Source: Candidatus Aalborgiella aggregata
GTDB taxonomy: Bacteria; Pseudomonadota; Gammaproteobacteria; Burkholderiales; Burkholderiaceae_C
Direction of reading: 5' to 3'
Length of the DNA stretch: 64,000 nucleotides
Assembly: GCA_016705065.1 (NCBI GenBank)
Contig: JADIYY010000001.1
Coordinates: 930,001-994,000, forward strand
Part shown: in pieces, positions 8,805 through 17,326 of the stretch
How positions within the stretch are numbered: the first letter of the stretch is position 1
Layout of the letters: each line of letters opens with the position of its first letter
Program-made: the position numbers and the translations under genes
The notes under the pieces: generated by a model
The model's database searches: none
What the model saw: the letters and a program-made list of their open reading frames with translations, nothing else
Told to the model about the DNA's origin: nothing

Positions 8805-9473
8805 ATGGGTGGATTAGATCTGTCTTTTGTCAGTTGGGACATCATTTCCAAATTCGTCGTTAACGGCTTTTGGTTCAGTGTGCAATTGACCATTGTTGCG
8901 ACCTTGGGTGGTATCGCATTTGGGACTGTGTTGGCTTTGATGCGCTTGTCTGGTAAAAAACTATTGATGGTGCCAGCAACCATTTATGTCAATGGCATGC
9001 GCTCCATTCCATTGGTCATGGTGATTTTGGGTTTCTTTTTGCTCGTGCCTTTCATGATAGGCAGACCCATTGGCGCTGAGCTTTCCGCCATCATCACATT
9101 CGTGGCGTTTGAAGCGGCTTACTTCAGCGAAATCATGCGGGCCGGGATTCAATCGATTCCGCGTGGTCAAGTGCATGCAGGTCAAGCTGTGGGCATGACT
9201 TACAGCCAAAACATGCGCTTGATTGTGCTGCCACAGGCTTTTCGCAACATGTTGCCTATATTGCTGACGCAAACCATTATTTTGTTTCAAGACACGTCAC
9301 TGGTATATGCCATTGGTGCGTACGACTTGCTCAAAGGCTTCACCACTGCTGGCAAAATTTATGGTCGTCCAGAAGAAGCTTATATCTTGGCAGCCATCGT
9401 TTATTTTGTAATTTGCTATGCCTTGTCTTATTTGGTCAAAAAATTGCAAGCCAAAATTGCCATCATTCGCTAA
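8805..9473 (+). CDS. gltK: glutamate/aspartate ABC transporter permease GltK
   Basis: 222 residues from ATG 8805, preceded by GGCGGGGGGC as ribosome binding region. Hydrophobic permease with the motif NGMRSIPLVMVILGFFLLVP and EAA-loop EIMRAGIQSIPRGQVHAGQA, closely similar to GltK. Forms the heterodimeric membrane channel with GltJ in the inner membrane. A longer reading frame from 8742 overlaps gltJ and is not conserved. Confidence 0.94.
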   Translation: MGGLDLSFVSWDIISKFVVNGFWFSVQLTIVATLGGIAFGTVLALMRLSGKKLLMVPATIYVNGMRSIPLVMVILGFFLLVPFMIGRPIGAELSAIITFVAFEAAYFSEIMRAGIQSIPRGQVHAGQAVGMTYSQNMRLIVLPQAFRNMLPILLTQTIILFQDTSLVYAIGAYDLLKGFTTAGKIYGRPEEAYILAAIVYFVICYALSYLVKKLQAKIAIIR

Positions 9474-9519
9474 AGCAACGCCATACAAAACTACAGATTA
9501 TTGAATATTGGAGAAGAAC

Positions 9520-10257
9520 ATGATTGAACTTAAAAACGTTTCCAAATGGTATGGCGCTGTTCAGGTATTGAACGACTGCAGCACCAATATCAAAAAAGGA
9601 GAGGTTGTTGTTATTTGTGGCCCATCAGGCTCTGGCAAATCAACTTTAATTAAAACTATCAACGCCTTAGAACCTTTCCAAAAAGGTGAAATCTATGTCG
9701 ATGGTTTGGCCGTGCACGACCCCAAAACAGACCTTCCCAAACTGCGCAGCCGCGTTGGCATGGTGTTTCAAAACTTTGAATTGTTTCCACATTTCAGCGT
9801 GACAGAGAATTTGACCATTGCCCAAATCAAAGTACTGGGTCGCAGTCCTGATGAAGCTAAAAAATTAGGGCTGAAATACTTAGACCGTGTCGGTTTGACG
9901 GCGCACAAAGACAAGTTTCCAGGCCAACTCTCGGGTGGTCAACAACAACGTGTGGCTATTGCACGCGCTTTAAGCATGAACCCCATCGCCATGCTGTTTG
10001 ACGAGCCTACTTCAGCGCTTGACCCCGAAATGGTGGGTGAAGTGCTTGATGTGATGATGGGCTTGGCCAATGAGGGCATGACCATGATGTGTGTGACGCA
10101 CGAAATGGGCTTTGCCAAAAAAGTGGGCAGTCGCGTGATATTCATGGACGTAGGCGGCAAGATATTGGAAGATTGCACCAAAGACGAGTTCTTTGGTCAC
10201 CCAGAAAATCGTCAACCGCGTACCAAAGATTTCTTAAACAAAATCTTGGCGCACTGA
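9520..10257 (+). CDS. gltL: glutamate/aspartate ABC transporter ATP-binding protein GltL
   Basis: 245 residues from ATG 9520, preceded by GGAGAAG at 9510-9516. Walker A GPSGSGKST, Q-loop GMVFQNFELFPH, signature LSGGQQQRVAIARAL, Walker B MLFDEPTSALDPE and switch His (CVTHEMGF) are all intact. This is a polar amino acid transport ATPase that energises GltJK. Last gene of the operon; a strong terminator follows at 10276. Confidence 0.96.
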   Translation: MIELKNVSKWYGAVQVLNDCSTNIKKGEVVVICGPSGSGKSTLIKTINALEPFQKGEIYVDGLAVHDPKTDLPKLRSRVGMVFQNFELFPHFSVTENLTIAQIKVLGRSPDEAKKLGLKYLDRVGLTAHKDKFPGQLSGGQQQRVAIARALSMNPIAMLFDEPTSALDPEMVGEVLDVMMGLANEGMTMMCVTHEMGFAKKVGSRVIFMDVGGKILEDCTKDEFFGHPENRQPRTKDFLNKILAH

Positions 10258-10275
10258 TTATTCGTTCATCAAAGC

Positions 10276-10302
10276 AAAGGACACCTCAGAGTGTCCTTTT
10301 TT
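10276..10302 (+). terminator. intrinsic terminator of gltIJKL
   Basis: Perfect 9-bp stem AAAGGACAC / GTGTCCTTT with six-base loop CTCAGA and a following T run. It lies between gltL and the pyrC start at 10318. Confidence 0.9.
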
Positions 10303-10317
10303 GTGGACAATAGAGGC

Positions 10318-11355
10318 ATGAATACGCCAAAAACAATCACCATCACCCGCCCTGACGACTGGCATTTGCACGTGCGCGATGGCGATGCGCTCAAAACCGT
10401 TGTGCCACATACTGCAGCTCAGTTTGGTCGCGCCATCATCATGCCCAATTTGCGACCGCCAGTGACGACTGCAGCGCAAGCCCTGGCCTACAAAGACCGT
10501 ATTTTGAGCGCCGTACCCGCTGGCATGCATTTCGAGCCATTGATGACGCTGTACCTCACTGATAACTTGCCGGCTGACGAAATCAAACGCGCCAAAGACG
10601 CAGGAGTTGTCGCGGTAAAACTCTACCCCGCAGGTGCTACCACCAACAGCGATGCAGGCGTGACAGATATGCGCAAAACCTACAAAACATTGGAAGCTAT
10701 GCAACGCGAGGGCTTGTTGCTTTTGGTGCATGGTGAGGTCACCTCACCCGACATTGATTTGTTTGACCGCGAAGCAGTGTTCATTGACACCCAGTTAAAA
10801 CCTTTGCGCAAAGATTTCCCAGAGCTCAAAATTGTTTTTGAACACATCACCACAGAAGAGGCTGCGCACTATGTGCGCGATGCTGACAAGTACACAGCGG
10901 CGACCATCACGGCGCACCATTTGCTGTACAACCGCAACGCCATCTTTATGGGTGGCATTCGTCCGCATTATTACTGCTTGCCTGTTCTGAAACGCGAAAA
11001 ACACCGTTTGGCATTGGTGCAAGCAGCCACCAGTGGCCATGCAAAATTTTTCTTAGGCACCGACAGTGCGCCCCACCCTGCACACCTGAAAGAAAATGCC
11101 ACAGGCTGTGCGGGTTGCTACACCTCACACGCGGCGTTGGAAATGTATGCTGAAGTTTTTGACCAAGCCCAAGCATTAGGCAATTTCGAGGCATTCGCCA
11201 GCTTCAATGGTGCCGATTTTTATGGTTTGCCACGCAATCAAGGCAATGTGACATTGAAACAAGAAAGTTGGACACCTACAGACAGTTTCACCTTTGGCGA
11301 GGCTGAACTCAAACCTTTGCGTGCGGGCGAGCAACTTTTGTGGCGCATGGTCTAG
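10318..11355 (+). CDS. pyrC: dihydroorotase PyrC
   Basis: 345 residues from ATG 10318, preceded by AGAGG; the longer frame from 10291 overlaps the terminator. It catalyses cyclisation of carbamoyl-aspartate to dihydroorotate in pyrimidine synthesis. Zinc ligands are visible: DDWHLHVRDG (His16, His18), the carboxylated lysine in VAVKLYPAGATTNS (Lys101), LLVHGEV and FEHITT histidines, and the catalytic Asp in FFLGTDSAPH. Length and motifs match the class II E. coli-type enzyme. The following DUF3025 gene overlaps its last codons. Confidence 0.96.
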   Translation: MNTPKTITITRPDDWHLHVRDGDALKTVVPHTAAQFGRAIIMPNLRPPVTTAAQALAYKDRILSAVPAGMHFEPLMTLYLTDNLPADEIKRAKDAGVVAVKLYPAGATTNSDAGVTDMRKTYKTLEAMQREGLLLLVHGEVTSPDIDLFDREAVFIDTQLKPLRKDFPELKIVFEHITTEEAAHYVRDADKYTAATITAHHLLYNRNAIFMGGIRPHYYCLPVLKREKHRLALVQAATSGHAKFFLGTDSAPHPAHLKENATGCAGCYTSHAALEMYAEVFDQAQALGNFEAFASFNGADFYGLPRNQGNVTLKQESWTPTDSFTFGEAELKPLRAGEQLLWRMV

Positions 11356-12161
11356 AGAACATCGATTGGCAAGCACCGTGGCTGGCGCTTTTGCGCGAAC
11401 GGGGTGAGCCGATTGCCAACAAATGCAATGACAAGAATACGGACGTTTGCGACGTGCTCAATGCTTCAGTCGATGACACTGCTTACGCCAAGACAGCAAT
11501 TAAGTTTGTTCCACAAGCCGATCTGCCAACTGGCACGCCTTACGAGAGCTGTATTTTTGATTTGAAGCAATGCCCTACGCGCAATAATCTGCACGATTTT
11601 TTTAATGGGCTGTGCTGGCTACATTTTCCCAAAATCAAAGCGCGACTGAACCAGTTGCACGCAGAGCAAATCCAACAATGCGGATCGACCACTCAACGCG
11701 GAAAAGTTCGAGACGCCTTGACCTTGCTGGATGAGAATGGTGCATTTTTAATTGCGCCTGAACTGCTTTGGCAAGCACTCTTAGACAAAGATTGGCACAA
11801 ACTTTTCGTTACCTTGCGACCTTTGTGGCAAGAAGCCAAATTGGTCTTATTTGGGCATGCTTTGATGGAAAAATTGGTAACGCCGCGTAAACCAATTACG
11901 GCGCACGTTTACATGTTAGATGCTACTAAATATGTAGCGCCTCAGGCAATTAATATGATGGCTAATGCCAATTTTTTCCAATCAAATATAGAAAAACTTG
12001 ATATTGATATTGCAGATGACATAAACGCCGAAAAAATGGCCCAAAAACCGTTCTTACCCCTTCCTGTCTTAGGCGTGCCTGGCTGGTGGCCAGCCAATGA
12101 AAATCCAGACTTTTACACCGATTCTCAGGTTTTTCGTACTCCAACGTCATGCAGCGCTTGA
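11340..12161 (+). CDS. DUF3025 domain protein
   Basis: 273 residues starting at GTG 11340, overlapping the end of pyrC by 16 bases; no ATG occurs near the conserved start NIDWQAPWL. Family-typical segments are LHDFFNGLCWLHFPKIKARL in the middle and VLGVPGWWPANENPDFY near the C-terminus. DUF3025 proteins are widespread in Burkholderiales but have no established function. The overlap suggests co-translation with pyrC, but a functional link is not established. Confidence 0.85.
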   Translation: MAHGLENIDWQAPWLALLRERGEPIANKCNDKNTDVCDVLNASVDDTAYAKTAIKFVPQADLPTGTPYESCIFDLKQCPTRNNLHDFFNGLCWLHFPKIKARLNQLHAEQIQQCGSTTQRGKVRDALTLLDENGAFLIAPELLWQALLDKDWHKLFVTLRPLWQEAKLVLFGHALMEKLVTPRKPITAHVYMLDATKYVAPQAINMMANANFFQSNIEKLDIDIADDINAEKMAQKPFLPLPVLGVPGWWPANENPDFYTDSQVFRTPTSCSA

Positions 12162-12240
12162 TTTTTCGCTGATTGCCCCTATTATTCGCGTCAATGCTTT
12201 TAGCGAGGTCGCCAAAAGCAGATTTTGCAAAGGAATACCC

Positions 12241-13110
12241 ATGAAACGAATTATGTTATTTGTATTAACCAACTTGGCCGTGATGGTGGTGCTGGGCTTG
12301 GTCACCAGCCTATTTGGCCTGAACCGCTATATTGGTGCGAATGGTGTACAAGTTGGCACTTTGATGGGTTACTCATTGGTCATCGGCTTTACCGGTGCAT
12401 TTATTTCTTTGCTGATGTCTAAGAGTATCGCCAAGTGGAGCCAAGGTGTGCGCATCATCAACGATCCGCAAACTGCTGATGAAGCGTGGATTGTGCAAAC
12501 CGTGCGTCAATTTGCAGACAAGGCTGGCATTGGAATGCCCGAAGTTGGTATTTACGAAGGTGAACCCAACGCATTTGCTACCGGCGCATTCAAAAATTCC
12601 GCATTGGTGGCTGTCTCAACTGGTTTGCTACAAGGTATGACCAAAGAAGAAGTTGAAGCCGTGATTGGGCACGAAATTGCTCACGTTGCCAATGGCGATA
12701 TGGTGACCATGACCTTGATTCAAGGTGTGATGAATACTTTTGTGGTTTTCATGAGCCGATTGATAGGCTCTTTGATTGACGGTGCCATGCGCAAAGGCGA
12801 TTCTTCCGGTCCAGGCATTGGTTACATGGTGACCACCATGGTGTTGGATTTGGTATTTGGATTCTTGGCCAGCATCGTTGTGGCATGGTTCAGCCGCCAC
12901 CGTGAATTCCGTGCCGATGCAGGAGCAGCCAAACTGATGGGCCAATCCCAATCCATGGTGCGCGCCTTGCAGCGTTTGGGTGGCATGACGCCAGGCGAAT
13001 TACCTAAGAGCATGGCCGCGATGGGCATTGGTGGCAGCATGGGCAAATTGTTCAGCACCCACCCTCCGATGGAAGAACGCATTGCAGCCTTGCAAAGTGG
13101 ACAGCATTGA
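12241..13110 (+). CDS. htpX: membrane zinc metalloprotease HtpX
   Basis: 289 residues from ATG 12241 (SD AAGGAA); an upstream extension is not conserved. Two N-terminal membrane spans, then the M48 active site VIGHEIAHVANGD with zinc ligands His144 and His148 and catalytic Glu145, two further hydrophobic segments and the third ligand Glu in HREFRADAGAAKL. HtpX is an inner-membrane quality-control protease induced by envelope and heat stress, with its active site facing the cytoplasm. The C-terminus (STHPPMEERIAAL) is family-typical. Transcription ends at a bidirectional terminator at 13127. Confidence 0.96.
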   Translation: MKRIMLFVLTNLAVMVVLGLVTSLFGLNRYIGANGVQVGTLMGYSLVIGFTGAFISLLMSKSIAKWSQGVRIINDPQTADEAWIVQTVRQFADKAGIGMPEVGIYEGEPNAFATGAFKNSALVAVSTGLLQGMTKEEVEAVIGHEIAHVANGDMVTMTLIQGVMNTFVVFMSRLIGSLIDGAMRKGDSSGPGIGYMVTTMVLDLVFGFLASIVVAWFSRHREFRADAGAAKLMGQSQSMVRALQRLGGMTPGELPKSMAAMGIGGSMGKLFSTHPPMEERIAALQSGQH

Positions 13111-13126
13111 TACCGTGCAATTAATG

Positions 13127-13155
13127 AAAAAGCCCAGTCTAAACTGGGCTTTTTG
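13127..13155. terminator. bidirectional intrinsic terminator
   Basis: Stem AAAAAGCCCAGT / ACTGGGCTTTTT with CTAA loop; A and T runs on opposite sides serve both the htpX (+) and the convergent oxidoreductase (-) transcripts. Confidence 0.92.
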
Positions 13156-13188
13156 TTGGGTGACATACTTACATTCGCAACAGATTGG

Positions 13189-14313
13189 CTAATCTGACAA
13201 CATCTGAACCACATGCTCCCCAATCGCCAAACAACTAGTCAAACCAGGTGATTCAATACCAAACAGATTAACCAAACCCTTTATGCCGTGTTCCCTTTCG
13301 CCCTGAATGAGAAAATCAGCTGACGTCTCATTCGGCCCACTGATTTTTGGGCGAATACCTGCGTAACCTGGTTCAAGTGCGCCATCTTTCAACTGTGGCC
13401 AGTATTTGCGTACTTCCGCATAAAAGGCATCACCGCGTCGTGCATCAACTTGCAGATGATCGGGCGATTGAACCCACTCCACGTCGGGTCCAAACTTGGT
13501 TTGTCCACCCATGTCTAAAGTTAAATGCACACCCAAACCGGCTGATTCTGGCACTGGGTAGATTAAACGCTTAAAGGGTGATTGACCACTCAAAGTGAAG
13601 TAATTACCTTTGGCGTAAAACGCAGTGGGAATGTGCTTTGGGTCAAGTCCATTAAACTGCCGGGCAAGTGTTGGCGCATAAAGACCGGCCGCATTCACCA
13701 ATACTTTGGTGTACAAAGTGGTACCATCATTCGCTATTACTTGAATAGCATTACTGGCAATATTCACGTTGGCTACAGCCGAATTTAATGCCAAAATCCC
13801 ACCAGCATTTTCAAAATCACCTTGTAATGACAACATCAATGCATGGCTGTCAATAATACCGGTGCTGGGCGAGTGAATGGCGGCACTGCACTCTAGTTGT
13901 GGCTCCAGTTGGCGGGCTTGTTCGCTCGTCAACAGCACCAAATCATGCACACCATTGGCCGCCGCTTTGGTCATAATGGCTTGCAACTGGGAGACTTGCG
14001 ATGCGCTGCTGGCGACAATCAGTTTGCCACAGCGCTTGAATCCAATGCCACGTTCTTCGCAATAGTTGTACAACTGCGTTTTGCCTTGCACACAAAGACG
14101 CGCTTTGAGAGAACCCTCGGGGTAATAAATGCCGGCATGAATCACTTCGCTGTTGCGTGAACTGGTTCCGGTGCCGATGGCGTTGGCAGATTCCAACACC
14201 AAAATATCTTTGCCCTTGAACGGTTTTGATGTGGCAATGGCTCTGGCCACTGCCAAGCCCACCACACCAGCGCCAATCACCACACAATCAACGGTATTGT
14301 CTGCTTCTATCAA
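13189..14313 (-). CDS. FAD-dependent oxidoreductase, L-2-hydroxyglutarate dehydrogenase-like (LhgO family)
   Basis: 374 residues. The Rossmann FAD-binding motif VVIGAGVVGLAVARAIA is at residues ~11-27, followed by SSRNSEVIHAGIYYPEGSLK, characteristic of the LhgO/DAO family. C-terminal GYAGIRPKISGP and FGIESPGLTSCLAIGEHV match LhgO-like enzymes, which oxidise L-2-hydroxyglutarate or related 2-hydroxyacids at the membrane and pass electrons to quinone. The start is a TTG (14311-14313) with AGGA nine bases upstream; no ATG lies before the FAD motif. Exact substrate is inferred from family similarity only. Confidence 0.85.
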   Translation of the reverse strand: MIEADNTVDCVVIGAGVVGLAVARAIATSKPFKGKDILVLESANAIGTGTSSRNSEVIHAGIYYPEGSLKARLCVQGKTQLYNYCEERGIGFKRCGKLIVASSASQVSQLQAIMTKAAANGVHDLVLLTSEQARQLEPQLECSAAIHSPSTGIIDSHALMLSLQGDFENAGGILALNSAVANVNIASNAIQVIANDGTTLYTKVLVNAAGLYAPTLARQFNGLDPKHIPTAFYAKGNYFTLSGQSPFKRLIYPVPESAGLGVHLTLDMGGQTKFGPDVEWVQSPDHLQVDARRGDAFYAEVRKYWPQLKDGALEPGYAGIRPKISGPNETSADFLIQGEREHGIKGLVNLFGIESPGLTSCLAIGEHVVQMLSD

Positions 14314-14323
14314 GAATTCAATC

Positions 14324-14863
14324 CTAAAATCGCACTTTGAAACTCAGCAACACAGCTGCACTCACGCTGGGGAATTTGGGCACCAAGAAAATATCTGCGC
14401 CAACATGCTTGGTTTCAACAGAAATTGCAGGAACAAATGTGGGGGTAATGGCTTGTTTAAGGTAGTTGCTGATGATCGCCACTTGAACACCTGTTTTCAA
14501 TGTAACATCTTCGCTTTTGTATTCAAGTGGTTGCCAAAGTGCCGCAACATAGAGACTATTGCGGTTATTGCTGTTGATGTATGCGCCTGCAGACATGCGC
14601 CATTCGTCATTGCCGGTATAGCTGAACTTGTTATTCAACCAATCAGAGCGCCATTGAACGGCCAGTCCTGGATTGTCTTCTCTGAAACCGCAATTGCGGC
14701 AAGTGTGGCGCGACACACCACCTAGTATGAGCCAAGTGCTGTCGTCAACCTTCTTTTCTAGCGGGGTTTCTTGCACATTTTCTATGGGCACATTCTGCGC
14801 AGATGCATCATCCAAGGGCAAGAAACCCAGCATCAGCGCCAACAACAAAACTGTTTTATGCAT
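14324..14863 (-). CDS. secreted hypothetical protein, probable outer-membrane beta-barrel
   Basis: 179 residues from ATG 14861-14863 with a signal peptide (MHKTVLLLALMLGFLPL...ASAQ). The mature part has alternating polar/aromatic strands (WLILGGVSRHTCRNCGF, RMSAGAYINSNNRNSLYVAA, LWQPLEY) and ends in Phe (SFKVRF), as expected of a small outer-membrane barrel. It resembles the family of uncharacterised proteins with an NPGL.V.WR.D. signature found in Burkholderiales and some phages. A second, diverged relative seems to be encoded at 46833-47411. No enzymatic residues were recognised. Confidence 0.6.
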   Translation of the reverse strand: MHKTVLLLALMLGFLPLDDASAQNVPIENVQETPLEKKVDDSTWLILGGVSRHTCRNCGFREDNPGLAVQWRSDWLNNKFSYTGNDEWRMSAGAYINSNNRNSLYVAALWQPLEYKSEDVTLKTGVQVAIISNYLKQAITPTFVPAISVETKHVGADIFLVPKFPSVSAAVLLSFKVRF

Positions 14864-14868
14864 AGTGT

Positions 14869-15840
14869 TCAATCCCAAGCCAACAAAGCATCACGCCCAT
14901 CCAGCGCCAGTGTGACTTTGGCACCAAACGGTAAGACCACTTTGGTAGGCACATGCCCCATGGGCAAACTGGTCAACACAGGGCATTTCACTTTGCTACG
15001 CAACCAATCAATCACGCTTTGCATCTTGTAGCCTTTATCGGCTTTTGGAAATAAAGTGTAGTTGGTGAACTGTCCAAACAGGATGGCCTTTTGATTCGCC
15101 AACACACCAGCATGCAAGAGTTGTGTCAAATGCCGTTCAATGCGGTAAGGGTGTTCTGCCACATCTTCAATGAACAAAATACCATTTTTCTTCTTGTCGC
15201 TTGCCATGGTTGGCAAGTAAGGTGTGCCTATCAAGCTCATCAGCATGGTCAAATTTCCGCCCCATAGTGTAGCATTGTGTATAGGCTTAAAATTTATATC
15301 AAATCTTGCTGTGTCTAGCGTATTTATTGCCTGAGTTGCTATGCTATTAGTAGTACGCCACCCTACACCTTCACCTTGCCCTAAAAGCAAATCTTCAAAG
15401 CACGCTTCCATCACGCAATCGGGTGAGCCATCTTTTTCAACCTGCAGTCCAAAATCACCGCAAACCGAGGGGCCTGCCCAAGTGGGAGCGCCTGTTTTAA
15501 CGTGCAAAGCGCATTGCAGTGCGGTGAAGTCGCTATAGCCTACAAATTGTGTTCCCTTGGCAATGGCCTTGTCAATTTGCTTGTAATTGATTTCGCCCAA
15601 AATACGATTCAGTCCATAGCCACCGCGAGATGTTAATGCCACTTCCGCACCGCTGGCCGCAGCGCGATGAATAGCAGCCAGTCGCGTGGCATCGTCGCCT
15701 GCAAAACGCAAATGTCCCGTTAATGCATCTGGATCAATTTCGACCTCGTGCCCCAGATGTTGCAAGCGCTTGATGCCGCGTTTGAACGCCGCTTTATCAA
15801 CGACACGGCTACTGGGAGAGTAAATATAAATGTGGCTCAT
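14869..15840 (-). CDS. ldcA: muramoyltetrapeptide LD-carboxypeptidase LdcA (S66 family)
   Basis: 323 residues. S66 signatures: LTSRGGYGLNRIL near residue 70-81, the nucleophile Ser103 in VGYSDFTALQ, and TLWGGNLTMLMSLIGTPYLP with FIEDVAEHPYRIERHL supplying the Glu region; a C-terminal GHVPTK His completes the Ser-Glu-His triad. The enzyme removes the terminal D-Ala from muropeptide tetrapeptides in the cytoplasm during cell-wall recycling. Residues ~164-184 (ATQAINTLDTARFDINF) are encoded by an in-frame copy of the dispersed repeat, just before LWGGN, an unusual local sequence for the family. Confidence 0.9.
   Translation of the reverse strand: MSHIYIYSPSSRVVDKAAFKRGIKRLQHLGHEVEIDPDALTGHLRFAGDDATRLAAIHRAAASGAEVALTSRGGYGLNRILGEINYKQIDKAIAKGTQFVGYSDFTALQCALHVKTGAPTWAGPSVCGDFGLQVEKDGSPDCVMEACFEDLLLGQGEGVGWRTTNSIATQAINTLDTARFDINFKPIHNATLWGGNLTMLMSLIGTPYLPTMASDKKKNGILFIEDVAEHPYRIERHLTQLLHAGVLANQKAILFGQFTNYTLFPKADKGYKMQSVIDWLRSKVKCPVLTSLPMGHVPTKVVLPFGAKVTLALDGRDALLAWD
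15291..15352 (+). repeat. dispersed hairpin repeat, copy R2, inside ldcA
   Basis: Contains CTAGCGTATTTATTGCCT and a TTGCTATGCTATTAGTAG tail, matching the repeat core in plus orientation. It lies within the ldcA reading frame (gene on minus strand) without breaking it. Confidence 0.7.
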
Positions 15841-15892
15841 GCGTGTAAGTATGCCACGACAATAGCGGGATTGAGCAAGCAGTTATGCGGTA

Positions 15893-16363
15893 TCACTGGG
15901 TTTTTTGTGTCTGCCGTTTGGCCTTGAAAAAATCTTGCAACACTTGTGCACATTCGTCTGCCAATTCACCGCCTTGCACCGCAGTTTGGTGGTTCAAATT
16001 CAAATTTTCAAAAACATTGGACTGCGAACCGGCTGCCCCTGTTTTGGCATCATACGCACCAAACACAACGCGTTTGAGTCGTGCATGCAACATGGCGCCA
16101 ACGCACATGGTGCAAGGCTCAAGCGTGACAAATAACTCGCAACCTACCAATCGGTAATTGCCAAGCTGTTTTGCCGCTGCTCTGAGCGCTTTGATTTCGG
16201 CATGTGCTGTGGGGTCTTGATCTGAAATGGGTGCGTTGCAGCCTGTGGCAATGACCACACCATCTTGAACGATCACAGCACCCACCGGTACCTCTCCAGC
16301 GAGACCCGCCAACTTGGCTTGCTCCAAAGCTAGTTGCATGAAATGGCTGTCACTCATGTCCAT
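15893..16363 (-). CDS. tadA: tRNA-specific adenosine deaminase TadA
   Basis: 156 residues. Cytidine/deoxycytidylate deaminase fold with zinc-binding signature HAEIKALRAA (His and catalytic Glu) and PCTMCVGAM (two Cys ligands). PVGAVIVQDG and FGAYDAKTGAAGS are typical TadA segments. It converts A34 to inosine in tRNA-Arg(ACG), essential for decoding CGN codons. A second start, ATG two codons later, is equally possible. The gene stands between ldcA and the EamA exporter on the same strand. Confidence 0.95.
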   Translation of the reverse strand: MDMSDSHFMQLALEQAKLAGLAGEVPVGAVIVQDGVVIATGCNAPISDQDPTAHAEIKALRAAAKQLGNYRLVGCELFVTLEPCTMCVGAMLHARLKRVVFGAYDAKTGAAGSQSNVFENLNLNHQTAVQGGELADECAQVLQDFFKAKRQTQKTQ

Positions 16364-16380
16364 GATTATGTTTGGATTTT

Positions 16381-17292
16381 TTAAGTCAATGGAAGCTGAT
16401 TTAACTGGCTTTGTTTACGCTCTTGCAGTGACAACCACTCATTGAATACCAATGCGCCTATTACCAAACTACCCCCCAGCAAGGCTGATTTGGCAGGCAC
16501 TTCTCCCGCGCCCCACCATGCCAACAAAATTCCAAAAATAATTTCCAAAAGTGCCAACAGGGATATCTCTGGTGCCGTTAAATAACGCGCACAAACAACT
16601 GCCAAACTGCACGGAATCGCCAATTGAACCAAGCCCAAAGTGGCCAACAAACCAATATCCCATGTGGTCGCCTGTAGCGGAATGGCAAATGGCAATGTGA
16701 TCAAACTGGAGATCATGGCACCAATCAACACGGCGGGCACCAGGTCCACATGCTGGCCGTGCGCTTGCGCGCGTTGCGACAGTGTCCAGTTAACGGCCGC
16801 CGCCGCTGGCACAAACAGTGCCACCAACATACCGGTGACTTGTTTCATGTCATTAAAGTTGAGTTGATCGGCATACATATAGGCAATACCTACGCCACCC
16901 ACTGCAATCGCCACCCAAGTTCTGAAAGCCAAACGGTGACCAATCAGCATACGCGCCAACAAAGCAGTCAAGAGTGGCCCCACGGCCATGGTCACCAACA
17001 CATTGGCAACTGTGGTCATGGTCAAAGCCATCATGAATGCGGTGAACATCACGCTCCAACATAAGCCAGATACCCACAAGGTTTTGCCGCCTTGCTGAAA
17101 TTTGCTTTTCAAGTCACTGCCGTGCAACACAGGCAAAATCACCATCAACGAGAGCATGGTGAAAAAGCTGCGCCAAAAGGTCACTTCAAACCCACGCGCC
17201 TGCTCCAAATGGCGTGTCACCACGCCTGCAATTGACCACATCAAAGTACTGGCCACCATGGTGATGACAGCCTGTCGATGCGTGAGTTTCAT
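16381..17292 (-). CDS. EamA/DMT family transporter
   Basis: 303 residues with about ten hydrophobic helices in two five-helix halves; each half has EamA-like features (MWSIAGVVTRHLEQARGFEV, FWRSFF and later PEISLLALLEIIFGILLAWW). Drug/metabolite transporters of this type often export amino acids or metabolites, but the substrate cannot be read from sequence. Inner-membrane location. 17 bp separate its stop from the tadA start, suggesting a shared transcript. Confidence 0.85.
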   Translation of the reverse strand: MKLTHRQAVITMVASTLMWSIAGVVTRHLEQARGFEVTFWRSFFTMLSLMVILPVLHGSDLKSKFQQGGKTLWVSGLCWSVMFTAFMMALTMTTVANVLVTMAVGPLLTALLARMLIGHRLAFRTWVAIAVGGVGIAYMYADQLNFNDMKQVTGMLVALFVPAAAAVNWTLSQRAQAHGQHVDLVPAVLIGAMISSLITLPFAIPLQATTWDIGLLATLGLVQLAIPCSLAVVCARYLTAPEISLLALLEIIFGILLAWWGAGEVPAKSALLGGSLVIGALVFNEWLSLQERKQSQLNQLPLT

Positions 17293-17326
17293 TCCCAGTG
17301 AACGTTATTCGTTAAAACGCTATTCG

